From: Candidatus Latescibacterota bacterium
Lineage (GTDB): Bacteria > Latescibacterota > UBA2968 > UBA8231
DNA length: 51,290 nt
Direction of reading: 5' to 3'
NCBI GenBank assembly: GCA_022819745.1
Contig: JAJEGS010000031.1
Location: forward strand, 1 to 51,290
Positions 25,121 through 35,763 of this stretch are shown in pieces. How positions within the stretch are numbered: position 1 is the stretch's first letter; each line of letters begins with the position of its first letter. The position numbers were made by a program, and so were the translations under genes. The notes beneath the pieces are model-generated. The model was given only the letters and a program-made list of their open reading frames with translations, did not search any database and was not told the DNA's origin.

Positions 25121-26032
25121 TTACTCGGCCCGCGCTTGTCTGCTGGCTTGGGCCTCGTAGGCCTTGATCAGCGCCTGGGTCCCCTCTTCGGCGCAACCAG
25201 CGCGCTCGACGATGTTGAAAAACTGGTGCGCGATGCTCACAGCCGGCAGAGCCAGCTTGACATCGTTGGCCGCCTGCAAGACCAACCGCAGATCCTTTTG
25301 CTGCAAATAGACCATAAAGCCCGGATCAAAATCGCCCGCGGCAATGCGCGGGCCTAAGTTGCTCAACTGCCAAGAGCCAGCCGCCCCACCGCTGATGGCG
25401 TCAATGACCTTTTGCACGTCCAAGTCGGAGGTCGCCGCCAACATCAGGGCTTCGGCCATAGCCATGTTGTTGACCGACACCGCGATCTGGTTGCAGAGCT
25501 TAGTCGTCTGACCAGCGCCGTTGGAACCAATCAAGTTGATGTTAGTGCCCATCGCCTCAAAGACCGGCAGACACTGGTTAAAGACGGCCTCGTCGCCGCC
25601 GACCATAATCGACAAGGTGCCATTGATCGCGCCCACATCCCCGCCGCTGACGGGTGCGTCGAGCATGGCCACGCCTCTCTCCTGCAAGGCCGCGGCTACT
25701 TCCCGGGTGACTTTGGGCGACACCGTGCTCATATCGATGACGACCGCGCCCTCTTTGGCCCCGTGAATCGCGCCATCCTCGCCCACCAGCACGGCCTCCA
25801 TATCGGGCGTATCCGTGACGATACTGATGACGACATCCGCACCCGTCGCCGCCGCCTTGGGCGAGCCAACGCGCACGCCGCCAGCCGTGACGACCTCGTC
25901 AACGCGCGGCCGGTCGCTGCGGTTGTACACATTGAGTTGATAACCGGCTTTGAGCAGGTTCTTGGCCATGGGCGCGCCCATGATCCCCAAGCCAATAAAG
26001 CCGATTTGCGTTTGCCCCGGTGCTGCTGACAT
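25121..26032 (-). CDS. garR: 3-hydroxyisobutyrate / tartronate-semialdehyde reductase family dehydrogenase
   Basis: 303 residues. The beta-hydroxyacid dehydrogenase signature FIGLGIMGAPMAKNLLKAGY is at the N-terminus, with the substrate-binding DAPVSGGDVGAINGTLSIM and the catalytic Lys in GAGQTTKLCNQIA. The C-terminal helical domain contains QQKDLRLVLQAA, typical of 2-hydroxy-3-oxopropionate reductases. It reduces tartronate semialdehyde to glycerate or oxidises 3-hydroxyisobutyrate; the choice between GarR/GlxR and MmsB cannot be made here, so the symbol is tentative. It lies 14 bases downstream of the ppiD-like gene and 10 upstream of nadK, in the long minus-strand operon. Confidence 0.8.
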   Translation of the reverse strand: MSAAPGQTQIGFIGLGIMGAPMAKNLLKAGYQLNVYNRSDRPRVDEVVTAGGVRVGSPKAAATGADVVISIVTDTPDMEAVLVGEDGAIHGAKEGAVVIDMSTVSPKVTREVAAALQERGVAMLDAPVSGGDVGAINGTLSIMVGGDEAVFNQCLPVFEAMGTNINLIGSNGAGQTTKLCNQIAVSVNNMAMAEALMLAATSDLDVQKVIDAISGGAAGSWQLSNLGPRIAAGDFDPGFMVYLQQKDLRLVLQAANDVKLALPAVSIAHQFFNIVERAGCAEEGTQALIKAYEAQASRQARAE

Positions 26033-26046
26033 GATTCCTCTCCAAT

Positions 26047-27867
26047 CTAAAACGTGAAAAAGCGATGTCTGTTGTCTTCGATCTCGGCCGTGTCGTACAG
26101 GTGTGCAAACCAGTTCTGCACGGTCTCCTGCTCGCGCTGCGCCTGCAGTTGAGCGATGACCTGCTCGCGTTGCGCGGCGAATTGCTCCTCATCTACCGGC
26201 GTCTTCTCCAGCAGCTTCAACAAGTAAGCCCCGCGCTTGCTGCCCTCGGCGACCTCGATCACTTCGCTGAGCCGGCCCTTTTCCAAGCGGAAGGCCGCGC
26301 CGATCACCGCGTTAGCACGACCTAGACCCTCCACCGATTCGGTGCGTGCAAAAGCCTCGGGAGCGTGGAACTCCACCCCGGCGTTTTGCGCCGCTTGGGC
26401 CAAGGTGGCCCCGGATCCTACTTCTCGCCGCACGGCCTCTAGCTGGGCGGCAGCGCGCTCGGCCTTTTTGCGCGCGCGCACCAACGGCTCAAGTCGGCCC
26501 TTTAGCTCGTCCAAGGGCGCTACGCCCTCAGGGCGTTTGGCCACTAGATGCGCCACCCACAGTCCCAAGTCGTCCTCGACGACCTGACTAACGGCCCCGG
26601 GCTCCTGTTCAAAAAACCAGTTGACGAGCCACGTGGTGTTCGCGCTGATGTCCGGCACAGCTTGGCTCTTGCGCAGGAAATTCGTGGGCGTCGCCTCAGT
26701 GCCAGAAGCCGCCAGCGTGGCCGCAAATCCTTCGGCTGTGGCCTGCTCTTGGAACACTTCGGCCCGGCTGCGCAGGCTATCTTCAGTCGTGCGCGAGGGC
26801 TGGTATCTGAGTAGGATATGGCGGGCATGTACCTTCTCCCCACCGCTTTCCTCCAAGCGTTCTTCCACCTTGATCAGATGCCAGCCATAGCGCGTCTGCA
26901 CCGGCTCGGAAAGTTCGCCGGGAGCCAAGGCGAAGGCGGCTTCTTCAAAGGGCGCAACCATCTGGCCGCGACCAAAAAAACCGAGGTCTCCACCTCGGGC
27001 GGCGGATCCCTCATCGTCGGAGACCACCCCAGCCAACTCGGCAAAATCCTCACCAGCCTCGATCTCTTGGCGCAGGCGGCCGATCTCTTTTTTGGTCTCC
27101 AGCGAATCCTCAGCGCTAGCCACTTTGGGGAAGTACACGTATTCTATCTTTACCTGATCGGGATGCTCGTAGTCGGCCACGTTTTCTTTATAATAGGCGG
27201 CCAAATCTTCATCGGAGACCTCAATCTCGTCGTCCGCAGCGTCGCTGGGGGCAAATGCGTATTCAACGCGCACCTTTTCGTTGGCCTCAGCAAAGTGCTG
27301 GTGCGCTTCGTTGGGACTCACCTGCGCAGTGCCCCGCAGCATCCGCTGTAGCCTGTACTCGAGCAATTGCCGCTCAATCGTGCTCTCGATCCACAGGACT
27401 AAGGCTTGGTTGTTGGGATCGCTGAGATTGGCCGGATTGCTGATGAACTGGGCGTACTTGTCCATGTCGAACGCGCCGTCGGTTTGAAAGGTCGCGAATT
27501 CGCGCACGGCCTGCGGGGGGTTATTCCGCGTGTAAAAGGCAATTTCCCCATCGGTCACCTCAAATCCCAAGCGCTCGTATTCTTGATTTAGAATAATCTC
27601 GCGGACGTAGTAGTCCCACACCTGCTGCACGAGCAGGGCCTGATCGGCGCGCTGCTCCTGCGGCATCTGGCGCGCTATCCGCCGCAGCGCGTCTTGAAAC
27701 TCCTGTAGCGAAATGGTCTCGCCATTGACTACACCGACCGCATCGCCAGCGGCGTTGGTGCCCGCGCCCGAGTAGTCGGCTCCCCATTCGACGACGATTA
27801 AGCCGATAAAGGCGAATATCACAAACCACAGAACGAGCACCGTCTTTTGGCGCAATAAAGTCATCAT
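26047..27867 (-). CDS. ppiD: Membrane-anchored peptidylprolyl isomerase (PpiD/SurA-like)
   Basis: 606 residues. A single N-terminal transmembrane helix (about 10-28, [20 protein letters not shown]) anchors a periplasmic chaperone. A SurA_N-type region ([16 protein letters not shown]) follows, then a parvulin rotamase domain at about 235-325 ([21 protein letters not shown], ending in [11 protein letters not shown]). A second, poorly conserved parvulin-like segment starts at [10 protein letters not shown]. PpiD helps fold outer-membrane and secreted proteins as they leave the Sec translocon, which fits a genome rich in barrels and secreted enzymes. Tandem ATGs open the gene; an AGGAGAA site lies about 10 bases upstream. 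SurA-like function is the alternative. Confidence 0.82.
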   Translation of the reverse strand: MMTLLRQKTVLVLWFVIFAFIGLIVVEWGADYSGAGTNAAGDAVGVVNGETISLQEFQDALRRIARQMPQEQRADQALLVQQVWDYYVREIILNQEYERLGFEVTDGEIAFYTRNNPPQAVREFATFQTDGAFDMDKYAQFISNPANLSDPNNQALVLWIESTIERQLLEYRLQRMLRGTAQVSPNEAHQHFAEANEKVRVEYAFAPSDAADDEIEVSDEDLAAYYKENVADYEHPDQVKIEYVYFPKVASAEDSLETKKEIGRLRQEIEAGEDFAELAGVVSDDEGSAARGGDLGFFGRGQMVAPFEEAAFALAPGELSEPVQTRYGWHLIKVEERLEESGGEKVHARHILLRYQPSRTTEDSLRSRAEVFQEQATAEGFAATLAASGTEATPTNFLRKSQAVPDISANTTWLVNWFFEQEPGAVSQVVEDDLGLWVAHLVAKRPEGVAPLDELKGRLEPLVRARKKAERAAAQLEAVRREVGSGATLAQAAQNAGVEFHAPEAFARTESVEGLGRANAVIGAAFRLEKGRLSEVIEVAEGSKRGAYLLKLLEKTPVDEEQFAAQREQVIAQLQAQREQETVQNWFAHLYDTAEIEDNRHRFFTF

Positions 27868-27884
27868 AAGCTATAGTTCTCCTG

Positions 27885-28913
27885 CTATCTTGCGTTTTTT
27901 TCGTTGGCCTCAGTAGCCAATCGGTTTTTCAACTCCGCGGGATAGCGGAGCAGACAGGCCGTGCAATGGCCGCCGCCCAGATCGACGAGGTGCGGCACGA
28001 CGCGAGTGCAAATTTCCTCGCGCTCTGAACAGCGTGGGTGAAAGGCGCATCCCGAGGGTACGGCCGCTGGATTGGGCGCGTCGCCCTCCAACAGGACGCG
28101 CTGCCGCTTAGTCCGCGGGTCGGGCGCGGGCACGGCCGCCAGCAGCGCGCGCGTATAGGGATGGGACGGCTGGCGGTAGAGCTGATCGCGCGCCGCCACC
28201 TCGACTACGCGCCCCAAGTACATCACGGCTACCCGATCCGAAATGTGGCGCACCACGCTCAAGTCGTGAGCAATAAACATATACGTTAGACCCAAATCGC
28301 GCTGTAAGTCTTGCAGCAAATTGATGATCTGGGCCTGCACCGAGACGTCCAGCGCAGACACTGGCTCGTCGGCGACTATAAACTGCGGCCGCACCGCCAA
28401 GGCGCGGGCAATGCCAATGCGCTGGCGCTGGCCGCCGGAAAACTCGTGCGGGTAGCGCCGCGCGCAATCCACCGGCAACCCGACCATCTCCAGCAACTCC
28501 CCCACCCGCTCGGCCAATTCGGCGCGCTCGGCAAGGCCGTGGACCTTCAGGGCCTCGCCGATGATGCCGCCCACCGTCATCCGCGGATTGAGCGAGGCAT
28601 ACGGGTCTTGGAAGATAATCTGCATGTCCCGCCGCTGCCGCCGCATGTTCTCTTTGCTCAACTCCAATAGGTCAACCCCAGCAAAGCGCACCTGCCCAGC
28701 CGTAGCTTCAATTAGCCGCAGCATGAGCCTTCCCAGCGTAGTCTTGCCGCAGCCGCTCTCGCCGACCACGCCCAAGGTCTCGCCGCGTCCAATCGTCAGA
28801 TCGACCCCGTCAACAGCCTTGACGTGGGCCTGCACCCGGCCCCAAAACCCCTCGCGCACGGGAAAGTATTTTTTGAGGCCCTTGACCTCGACCAAGGGCG
28901 CAGCTTGGCTCAT
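27885..28913 (-). CDS. dppF: Oligopeptide/dipeptide ABC transporter ATP-binding protein (DppF/OppF-like)
   Basis: 342 residues from the ATG at 28913, which overlaps the dppD stop by 4 bases (ATGA). Walker [12 protein letters not shown], signature [16 protein letters not shown], Walker [14 protein letters not shown] and the C-terminal oligo_HPY extension with a Cys-rich loop ([14 protein letters not shown]) that can hold an iron-sulfur cluster in this family. It energises uptake of peptides or similar solutes together with DppD. No permease or solute-binding protein genes are nearby, so the partners must be encoded elsewhere. Confidence 0.9.
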   Translation of the reverse strand: MSQAAPLVEVKGLKKYFPVREGFWGRVQAHVKAVDGVDLTIGRGETLGVVGESGCGKTTLGRLMLRLIEATAGQVRFAGVDLLELSKENMRRQRRDMQIIFQDPYASLNPRMTVGGIIGEALKVHGLAERAELAERVGELLEMVGLPVDCARRYPHEFSGGQRQRIGIARALAVRPQFIVADEPVSALDVSVQAQIINLLQDLQRDLGLTYMFIAHDLSVVRHISDRVAVMYLGRVVEVAARDQLYRQPSHPYTRALLAAVPAPDPRTKRQRVLLEGDAPNPAAVPSGCAFHPRCSEREEICTRVVPHLVDLGGGHCTACLLRYPAELKNRLATEANEKNAR

Positions 28914-29890
28914 GCGTCCCTCGCTTTCCAACAGCTTGCCCAGTGCCCAGCCTCGATTTCCTCCAGTGGCGGCGCTTCAGCCCGACAGTGATCGTCGGCC
29001 AGCGGGCAGCGCGGGGCAAAGCGACACCCCTGTGGGAAGACGCGGGCGTCGGGCACCACGCCCGGGATGATGTCCAATCGCTCCTGCTCGGCATCCAGTC
29101 GTGGGATCGAGCGCAGCAAGCCGCGCGTATAAGGGTGCCGCGGGCGGGTAAATAGCGCTTGCGTTTCCGCGTATTCGACGATTTGGCCGGCGTACATGAC
29201 TGCCACTTGGTCCGCGGTCTCGGCGATTACGCCGAGGTCGTGAGTAATCATCACAATCGCCATTTGCAGGGACTCTTGTAGCGACTCCAACAGCGCGAGG
29301 ATCTGCGCTTGAATCGTCACGTCAAGGGCCGTGGTCGGCTCGTCGGCAATCAACACGTCTGGGTTGCACGACAGCGCCATGGCGATCATTACCCGCTGGC
29401 GCATCCCACCCGATAGCTGATGGGGGTATTCGTCGATCCGCTGCTCGGGCGCTGGAATTCCCACCAACTGCAACATCTCGATCGCTCGGGTGCGCGCTTC
29501 CTGCATGGGGACCTGCTGGTGCAAAACCACGGCCTCGGCGATCTGAAACCCACAGGTCAGCACCGGGTTGAGGCTCGTCATCGGCTCTTGAAAAATCATC
29601 GCAATGTCGTCGCCGCGCACGCGGCGCATCTCCTCCTCGTCCAGCGCGAGCAAATCGCGCCCTCTGAGCAGGATCTGTCCGTCCTCAATGCGGCCCGGCG
29701 GATCGGGTACCAAGCGCATGATCGAGAAGGCGCTGACGCTCTTGCCGCAGCCGCTTTCGCCGACCAGCCCCAGTGTCTGGCCCCGCCCCACCGCAAACGA
29801 CACCCCATCGACGGCGCGGGCGACGCCCTCTTCCGTATGAAAATAGGTCCGCAAGTCGCGAACTTCTAACACGGGATCCTGCGCGATCAT
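28910..29890 (-). CDS. dppD: Oligopeptide/dipeptide ABC transporter ATP-binding protein (DppD/OppD-like)
   Basis: 326 residues from the ATG at 29890, again overlapping the preceding stop by 4 bases. Walker [12 protein letters not shown], signature [16 protein letters not shown], Walker [14 protein letters not shown], then the switch His in MITHDLGV. The C-terminal oligo_HPY region carries the Cys pair [14 protein letters not shown]. It is the first of the two ATPases of a heterodimeric importer motor. Located directly after the octanoyltransferase gene and coupled to it, which is not a usual context for Dpp genes. Confidence 0.9.
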   Translation of the reverse strand: MIAQDPVLEVRDLRTYFHTEEGVARAVDGVSFAVGRGQTLGLVGESGCGKSVSAFSIMRLVPDPPGRIEDGQILLRGRDLLALDEEEMRRVRGDDIAMIFQEPMTSLNPVLTCGFQIAEAVVLHQQVPMQEARTRAIEMLQLVGIPAPEQRIDEYPHQLSGGMRQRVMIAMALSCNPDVLIADEPTTALDVTIQAQILALLESLQESLQMAIVMITHDLGVIAETADQVAVMYAGQIVEYAETQALFTRPRHPYTRGLLRSIPRLDAEQERLDIIPGVVPDARVFPQGCRFAPRCPLADDHCRAEAPPLEEIEAGHWASCWKARDA

Positions 29891-30666
29891 GCGCTGTCCC
29901 TTTCCCAAGCCGTAGCGCGGCTTACCTCATCGTCGGCCAGCGCGCCCCAACGCATTTTCGCGCCGAGCTGACGCCTAAAGCCCTCGACCAAGCAAGCAAC
30001 CAGTGTGGCCCGATCAATGGGCCGCCCCATACAGGCCTGTAAATCCGTGCTGTGCGCTCGCACCTGCCGGGTCCATTTTTGCCGCACGTCCTCGTCAATC
30101 CACAGAAGTTGCGGCAGGCGTTCGTGCGCCCGACCGAGCAAGATCGACCCGTGTTGCAGCAAGCGACGTCCATAGCGCCGCTGTGCGCTGCCGACCAGCT
30201 TGCGCTGTTGGCACTTGAGCTCCCAACGCGCCGTGCTGCCAAAACAAGGCCCCGACCGCAAGCCGCCAACGCAACGACCAACTCTTTCCAACTCGACAGG
30301 GGCCCCAAAAAGCCGCAGCCCTTCGGCCAAACACGCGCCGATTTTGCGGTGAGTAGCCTCTATCCCGCCCCCCGCGACCAATACATCCGCAGTACAGGCG
30401 ACGCTGTAAGTCAATTCCTCCCAGTGCAGCACCGCCCTTCCACCCGTGGGCCGGCGCACCACGTCAATACCTAACACGCGACAGGCTTCTACATTGGCTT
30501 CGCGCTCGGGCTGCTGGTTCCAGCCGCAGGAGACAGCCGGCGGGTCCCAGTCGTAGAACCGCAGCACCGGGCCTTGGGCAGCGGCAGCGGCGAGAACTTG
30601 ATCGACGCCCATATTGTACGCGCCACAGTTCGCACCCGTATCGACGACGCGCCAAGCAAAGCCCAT
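29887..30666 (-). CDS. lipM: Octanoyltransferase LipM-like (biotin/lipoate A/B protein ligase family)
   Basis: 259 residues from the ATG at 30666, which shares one base with the rnc stop (TAATG). The family core [19 protein letters not shown] is present. The [18 protein letters not shown] segment places a Cys where LipM has its acyl-thioester nucleophile, followed by [19 protein letters not shown] with the substrate Lys/Gln motif. The expected reaction is transfer of octanoate from octanoyl-ACP to GcvH or an E2 domain, which links it to the adjacent fatty-acid synthesis genes. LplA-type lipoate ligase is less likely because it lacks the C-terminal accessory domain. An upstream in-frame ATG inside rnc is rejected. 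Confidence 0.8.
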   Translation of the reverse strand: MGFAWRVVDTGANCGAYNMGVDQVLAAAAAQGPVLRFYDWDPPAVSCGWNQQPEREANVEACRVLGIDVVRRPTGGRAVLHWEELTYSVACTADVLVAGGGIEATHRKIGACLAEGLRLFGAPVELERVGRCVGGLRSGPCFGSTARWELKCQQRKLVGSAQRRYGRRLLQHGSILLGRAHERLPQLLWIDEDVRQKWTRQVRAHSTDLQACMGRPIDRATLVACLVEGFRRQLGAKMRWGALADDEVSRATAWERDSA

Positions 30667-31418
30667 TAGAGCAAGCCCAAACTCTCGAGGGCGTCCTTGG
30701 CTGCCATCTGTTGGGCCTCCTTCTTGCTCCGCCCTTGGCCCCGGCCCATGCACTGGCCAGTGATGCACACTTCGATGCTAAATATCTTGTCGTGGTCAGG
30801 CCCCTCTTCTGAGCGAAGCGAGTAGCGGGGGTGACCGTTGCCCTTGCTCTGCGAGTATTCAAGTAACTTGCTCTTGAAGTTCGCATCTGGTTGGACTATT
30901 TGGTGAAAATCCGCCAGCACCGCGCGCCGGACAAAGGCGCGGGCGGCCTCCAAGCCACCGTCGATATAGATCGCCCCAATCAACGACTCCAAGGCGTCGC
31001 AGAGGATCGACGGCCGCTGTCCGCCGTTGGCCTCGCGCTCGTCCGCGCTCAGCAACACAAAGTCCCCCACCCCAAGGCGATCTGCTTGGCGCGCCAGCAC
31101 CGTGCGGCTGACTAACTGCGACTTCATCTGGGTCAACTCGCCCTCGCCCTTGTCCTCAAAGCGGCGAAAGAGGTAATCGGTGACCAACAGTTCCAACACA
31201 GCGTCGCCGAGCAATTCGAGCCGCTCGTTCGACTCGATGCGGTCGCGGCCCTCCTCTGAGTACACATACGATCGATGCTTGAGGGCTTTGACCAACAAAT
31301 CCTTGTCCTTAAAGTGGTAGCCCAACAGCTTTTCGAGGGTGCGCCGCGAACTCAAGGCAAGCTTTTCTGGGTCGCCTGCCGGCTTGCGGCGATTCCACAA
31401 AGTTGAAATCCAGCTCAT
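30666..31418 (-). CDS. rnc: Ribonuclease III
   Basis: 250 residues. The RNase III signature NERLELLGDAVLELLVTDYLF is at about 83-103, with the metal-binding Glu/Asp; the second catalytic acidic pair lies in DALESLIGAIYIDGG. The C-terminal dsRNA-binding domain (about 180-248) ends RSKKEAQQMAAKDALESLGLL-like. It processes rRNA precursors and structured mRNAs. Adjacent to fabF as in many bacteria (acpP-fabF-rnc order is classical). Confidence 0.95.
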   Translation of the reverse strand: MSWISTLWNRRKPAGDPEKLALSSRRTLEKLLGYHFKDKDLLVKALKHRSYVYSEEGRDRIESNERLELLGDAVLELLVTDYLFRRFEDKGEGELTQMKSQLVSRTVLARQADRLGVGDFVLLSADEREANGGQRPSILCDALESLIGAIYIDGGLEAARAFVRRAVLADFHQIVQPDANFKSKLLEYSQSKGNGHPRYSLRSEEGPDHDKIFSIEVCITGQCMGRGQGRSKKEAQQMAAKDALESLGLL

Positions 31419-31484
31419 CTGCCTAATACCCGATTGAAAACCTCGTTTGCACGGGGAGTGCTCGGGGGATGCTGGGGAAGAGCG

Positions 31485-32744
31485 TCAGCCGGTGAAGCGA
31501 CCAAACACCAGCGCCACGTTGTGGCCGCCAAAGCCAAAGGAATTGTTGAGGGCGTAGTCGATCTGCACGCGGCGCGCCTCGTTGGGGACGTAGTCGAGGT
31601 CGCAGTCGGGGTCGGGGTTTTCGTAGTTGATCGTCGGCGGCAGGACCCCGCTTTTGAGCGCCATGATGCAGGCGATGCTCTCGATGGCCCCGGCTGCGCC
31701 CAACAGATGCCCAGTCATCGACTTGGTCGAACTTACGGCCATGCTGTTGGTCTGGCCGGCGAAAACTGTCCTGAGCGCCGCAGTCTCCTGCTGGTCGCCC
31801 ATGGGCGTCGAGGTACCGTGGGCATTGACGTACCCGATGTCGCCCGGGTCCAAGCCCCCGTCCTGCAGCGCGATGCGCATGGCCCGCGCCCCGCCCTCGG
31901 CCTCTGGTGCCATCGCCGTCTGGTGATAGGCGTCGGCAGTAAAACCAAGCCCAAGAAATTCGCCGTAGATCTCGGCCCCGCGCCTTTGCGCGTGCTCCAA
32001 TTCCTCCAAGATGACGGCTCCGGCCCCCTCGCCGAGTACGAAGCCATCGCGCTCGGCGTCAAAGGGCCGACTGGCCCGCTCGGGCTCGTCGTTGCGCGTC
32101 GATAGGGCCTTGGCCGAGGAAAAGCCGGCCATGGAAATGGGGGTGACGGCTGCTTCTGAGCCGCCGGTCACCATCACGTCGGCTTCCCCGTACTGGATCT
32201 TGCGCGCCGACTCGCCGAGCGCGTGGGCCGCCGACGAACAAGCCGACACCGTGCCGTAGTTAGGCCCTTTGGCACCTAAGTCCATGGAAATCATGCCCGG
32301 GGCCATATCGGAAATCATCATGGGCACATAAAATGGGCTAATGCGCCTCGGGCCTTTTTCCAGCAGAATAGTGTGCTGTTCTTCGTGAGTCTGAATTCCG
32401 CCGATGCCCGAGCCCCAGATGACGCCCACGCGCTCGGGGTCAATCGCTTCCATGTCGAGCCGAGCGCGGCTAGCCGCCTCCCGGGCCACGCAGATCGCGT
32501 AGTGGGTGAAGGCGTCGTTGCGGCGCACATCCTTGCGGTCCAGAATTGCTTCTGGGTCGAAACCCTTGACCTCGGCGGCAATCGTAGTCCGGTGTTGGGA
32601 AGTGTCGAACCTAGTGATCGGCCCGACCCCAGAGCGGCCGGCTATGAGTGCCTCCCAGAACGTCGGCAGGTCGTTGCCATTGGGCGCTAACACCCCCAAG
32701 CCCGTGACGACAGCTCTGCGCCTCTGCACTGGATTGCCGTTCAC
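31485..32744 (-). CDS. fabF: 3-oxoacyl-[acyl-carrier-protein] synthase II
   Basis: 419 residues, KAS II type. The catalytic triad is Cys in [12 protein letters not shown], His in [12 protein letters not shown] and His in [12 protein letters not shown], with the C-terminal [11 protein letters not shown] motif. It extends acyl-ACP chains with malonyl-ACP in fatty acid synthesis. Its ATG overlaps the acpP stop by 4 bases (ATGA), implying coupled translation. Serine follows the nucleophile where Ala is more usual (SACSS); this is within the range of the family. Confidence 0.95.
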   Translation of the reverse strand: MNGNPVQRRRAVVTGLGVLAPNGNDLPTFWEALIAGRSGVGPITRFDTSQHRTTIAAEVKGFDPEAILDRKDVRRNDAFTHYAICVAREAASRARLDMEAIDPERVGVIWGSGIGGIQTHEEQHTILLEKGPRRISPFYVPMMISDMAPGMISMDLGAKGPNYGTVSACSSAAHALGESARKIQYGEADVMVTGGSEAAVTPISMAGFSSAKALSTRNDEPERASRPFDAERDGFVLGEGAGAVILEELEHAQRRGAEIYGEFLGLGFTADAYHQTAMAPEAEGGARAMRIALQDGGLDPGDIGYVNAHGTSTPMGDQQETAALRTVFAGQTNSMAVSSTKSMTGHLLGAAGAIESIACIMALKSGVLPPTINYENPDPDCDLDYVPNEARRVQIDYALNNSFGFGGHNVALVFGRFTG

Positions 32745-32980
32745 GCCTTGCTATTCTCCTCTAGGTACTTAATTGCGTCGCCTACGACCATAATTTTCTC
32801 GGCGTCCTCGTCCGGGATGTCGAGCCCGAATTCTTCCTCAAAGGCCATAACCAACTCGACAGTGTCGAGCGAGTCGGCCCCTAAGTCGTCGATGAACGAT
32901 GCTTGGGGATTTACTTGATCTTGGCTCACGCCGAGTTGCTCGACGACCAAATCTCTCACGCGCTCTTCAATAGAAGCCAT
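32741..32980 (-). CDS. acpP: Acyl carrier protein
   Basis: 79 residues, acidic, four-helix ACP. Phosphopantetheine attachment site Ser37 in [15 protein letters not shown]. It carries growing acyl chains for FabF/FabG/FabH and supplies octanoyl-ACP to the LipM-like enzyme encoded downstream. Preceded by a 99-base gap after fabG, longer than most junctions in this operon, so an internal promoter may exist there; the gap is AT-rich and a run TTTAATACCTAAATTATAT is visible. Confidence 0.97.
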   Translation of the reverse strand: MASIEERVRDLVVEQLGVSQDQVNPQASFIDDLGADSLDTVELVMAFEEEFGLDIPDEDAEKIMVVGDAIKYLEENSKA

Positions 32981-33079
32981 GGTGTGTTCCTCTTGGGATA
33001 GGAGTGAACAGTTTTACCGCTGTGCGGTCTTAAATTAGAGCCTAAATATAGGCGATGAGCAAAATTTTTAATACCTAAA

Positions 33080-33826
33080 TTATATGGCCATGCCGCCATC
33101 TACGGACAAGACCTGACCGGTGATATAGGCGGCTTGATCCGACGCGAGGAACGCCACGGCGTGCGCTACGTCTTCCGGCGTCCCCGCCCGGCCCAGCGGT
33201 ACCGTGGCAATCATCTGCTCCTGCTGCTGTTCCGTCAAGCTGTCCGTCATGCCCGTTTCCGGCACCAACCCCGGGGCCACGGCATTGGCGGTGATCCCGC
33301 GCGAGGCCAACTCCCGCGCCAAGCTCTTGGTCAGGCCGATCAACCCGGCCTTGGACGCGGCATAGTTGGCTTGGCCGGCATTGCCCAGCAATCCCACGAC
33401 CGAAGTGATGTTGACGATCCGTCCGCCGCGGGCCTTGAGCATGGGGCGCACCGCGGCGCGGACGCAGTTAAAGGCACCCTTGAGGTTGATCGCCAACACC
33501 TCGTCCCAATCCTCTTCCTTCATCCGCATCAGCAAATTGTCGCGGGTGACGCCGGCATTGTTGACCAACACGTCCAACCTGCCCAACTCCGCAATCGTCG
33601 CCGCCACCAACTCAGCCGCCTGCTCGGCGTCAGCGACATCGGCCTGGCGCACGAGGCAGCGACGGCCTAGGGCCTCAATAGCCACAGCCACTTCACCAGC
33701 CGCCGCAGCGTTGCGGGCGCAAATCGCCAAGTCCGCACCCTCTTCCGCCAAGCGCAGAGCAATAGCCCGGCCAATGCCCCGCGACCCACCCGTTACCAAC
33801 GCGACTTTCCCGTCCAAGAATCCCAT
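33080..33826 (-). CDS. fabG: 3-oxoacyl-[acyl-carrier-protein] reductase
   Basis: 248 residues. Classical SDR with VTGGSRGIGRAIALRL, NNAGVTRDN, and the catalytic Ser/Tyr/Lys (ITSVVGLLGNAGQANYAASKAGL within 135-160). The C-terminal ITGQVLSVDGGMAI is diagnostic for FabG. It performs the NADPH-dependent first reduction of fatty acid elongation. One base separates it from the fabD stop, with a GGAGCGG site for its ATG inside the fabD end. Confidence 0.95.
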   Translation of the reverse strand: MGFLDGKVALVTGGSRGIGRAIALRLAEEGADLAICARNAAAAGEVAVAIEALGRRCLVRQADVADAEQAAELVAATIAELGRLDVLVNNAGVTRDNLLMRMKEEDWDEVLAINLKGAFNCVRAAVRPMLKARGGRIVNITSVVGLLGNAGQANYAASKAGLIGLTKSLARELASRGITANAVAPGLVPETGMTDSLTEQQQEQMIATVPLGRAGTPEDVAHAVAFLASDQAAYITGQVLSVDGGMAI

Positions 33827-33827
33827 A

Positions 33828-34757
33828 TTATTCCGCTCCTTGTGCCGCGGCGATTTCTTCCACGGTACCCGCCAGTGTGACCGCCAGCTTGGGCGCAGTG
33901 CGGCGCACCAGCCCCCTTAGCACAGCCCCCGGCCCCACTTCAAAAGCGCGATTGATGCCCATGGCCGCCAGCCGCTGCACAGTCGCGCTCCAGCGAACCG
34001 GACCCGTGATCTGATGGATCAGGTGCAGCCGCAGTTTTTCTGGGTCTTCCACAGGTGCAGCCGAGACATTAGTCAGCACCGGCACGCGCGGCCGCGCAAA
34101 GGGCACCGCCTGCAACAGCGACTCCATCTCCACGGCCGCGGACGCCATAAGCGGCGAGTGAAAGGCCCCGCTGACGGCCAATTCGACGACGCGCCTAGCG
34201 CCAGCTTGAGTGGCCAACTCGCTCACCTGTGCCACCGCGGCCGGCTCACCCGACACCACGACTTGGCCTGGAGCGTTAAAATTGGCGGCTACGACGATCC
34301 CCACATCGGCTACCTGTTGACACAAAGCCATGACGTGATCGTCGTCCAGACCGATCACTGCCCCCATCGTCCCCGGCCACTCGCTGCCGGCCTCCAGCAT
34401 TAACCGGCCGCGCGTCCCCACGAGCGTCAGGGCCTCGGCAAAGGAGAGCACTCCAGCCGCCACCAGCGCCGAGTATTCCCCGAGGCTGTGTCCGGCTACG
34501 GCCACAGGCTGTAATCCGATAGCAGCGAGCAACTCGTTGGCGGCGACGCTGTGGACAAAGACAGCCGGCTGCGTGACGTTAGTTTGCGTCAGTCGCTCGG
34601 CCGGCCCCTCAAAGCAAAGCGCACTGAGCGCAAAACCCAGCACCTCGTCGGCCTCGGCAAAGCGCGCCCGCACCGACTCGTGCTGCTCGTATAGGTCGCG
34701 GCCCATGCCCACGGCCTGCGAACCCTGTCCCGGAAACAAAAAGGCGCACCCGCCCAC
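33828..34757 (-). CDS. fabD: Malonyl-CoA:ACP transacylase
   Basis: 309 residues. N-terminal FLFPGQGSQAVGMG, nucleophile Ser in GHSLGEYSALVAAG and catalytic His in GAFHSPLM. It loads malonate onto ACP to start fatty acid elongation. Translation starts with GTG at 34757 (GTGGGCGGGTGC), one base after the fabH stop; this start gives the family-standard N-terminus. Confidence 0.95.
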   Translation of the reverse strand: MGGCAFLFPGQGSQAVGMGRDLYEQHESVRARFAEADEVLGFALSALCFEGPAERLTQTNVTQPAVFVHSVAANELLAAIGLQPVAVAGHSLGEYSALVAAGVLSFAEALTLVGTRGRLMLEAGSEWPGTMGAVIGLDDDHVMALCQQVADVGIVVAANFNAPGQVVVSGEPAAVAQVSELATQAGARRVVELAVSGAFHSPLMASAAVEMESLLQAVPFARPRVPVLTNVSAAPVEDPEKLRLHLIHQITGPVRWSATVQRLAAMGINRAFEVGPGAVLRGLVRRTAPKLAVTLAGTVEEIAAAQGAE

Positions 34758-34758
34758 C

Positions 34759-35763
34759 TTACTGCCCCCAGCGAAACAAGGTGCTGCCCCAAGTGAGGCC
34801 GCCGCCGACGCCGGTCATCAGCACCAAGTCGCCGCGCTCCAATCGACCTTGATCAGCAGCTTCGGCCAAGGCAATGGGAATCGTCGCGGCCGTGGTGTTG
34901 GCGTAGCGGTCGATATTCATCATCACTTTTTCCGGGGGGAGATCCATACGCTGAGCCGCAGCGTCGATGATGCGCTTGTTGGCTTGATGCGGCACGAAGA
35001 GCTTGAGGTCTGCGCCCGTAAGACCATTGCGCTCCAGCAGGCTGACCGACACCTCGGCCATTTTTTCCACGGCAAACCGGAAAACCGTGCGCCCTTCCTG
35101 GCGGATGTAGTGCATGCGCTGATCTACGGTCTCGTGCGAAGGGGGATGCAGGCTGCCGCCGCCTTTGATGTGCAGGCATTCGACCGCGGCCCCATCGGCG
35201 TATAACTCAAAGTCGATCATGCCGGCTCCGTCCTCGCCGCGCTCCAGCAAAACCCCGCCCGCTCCGTCGCCAAAAAGCACGCAAGTCGCGCGGTCCTCAA
35301 AGTCGAGAATGCTGCTCATCTTGTCGGCACCAATGACCATCACTCGGCGATGCGCGCCGCTTTCGATAAACTGCGCGCCGGTCGCCACGGCGAAGACAAA
35401 GCCGGAGCAAGCCGCCGACAGATCGTAGGCCCAGACCCGGCTGGCGCCGATGGCGTGTTGCACCAAGCAGGCCGTCGCCGGAAAGATCATGTCTGGCGTA
35501 ATGGTCGCGACGATGATTAGGTCGATGTCGTCAGCGGCGATTCCACGGCGCACCAATAGCTCTTGGGCCACGGCGCTAGCCATGGTGGAGGTCGGCTCGT
35601 CCTCCGGCAGAAAGCGCCGCTCGGAAATGCCAGTGCGCGAGCGGATCCACCCGTCCGAGGTATCTACTACTCGCTCCAGATCGGCGTTGGAGACCACCTT
35701 GTCGGGCAGGAAGTGTGCAGTGGCCGTAATGGCCGCGCGAAATTTTTTTCCCTCTTCAGTCAC
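34759..35763 (-). CDS. fabH: 3-oxoacyl-[acyl-carrier-protein] synthase III
   Basis: 334 residues. Catalytic Cys in DLSAACSGFVFA, His in KLFVPHQANKRIID and Asn in DRYANTTAATIP. It condenses an acyl-CoA with malonyl-ACP to initiate chains. The start is GTG at 35763. It follows rpmF by 22 bases; plsX, which normally lies between rpmF and fabH, is absent here. Confidence 0.95.
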   Translation of the reverse strand: MTEEGKKFRAAITATAHFLPDKVVSNADLERVVDTSDGWIRSRTGISERRFLPEDEPTSTMASAVAQELLVRRGIAADDIDLIIVATITPDMIFPATACLVQHAIGASRVWAYDLSAACSGFVFAVATGAQFIESGAHRRVMVIGADKMSSILDFEDRATCVLFGDGAGGVLLERGEDGAGMIDFELYADGAAVECLHIKGGGSLHPPSHETVDQRMHYIRQEGRTVFRFAVEKMAEVSVSLLERNGLTGADLKLFVPHQANKRIIDAAAQRMDLPPEKVMMNIDRYANTTAATIPIALAEAADQGRLERGDLVLMTGVGGGLTWGSTLFRWGQ

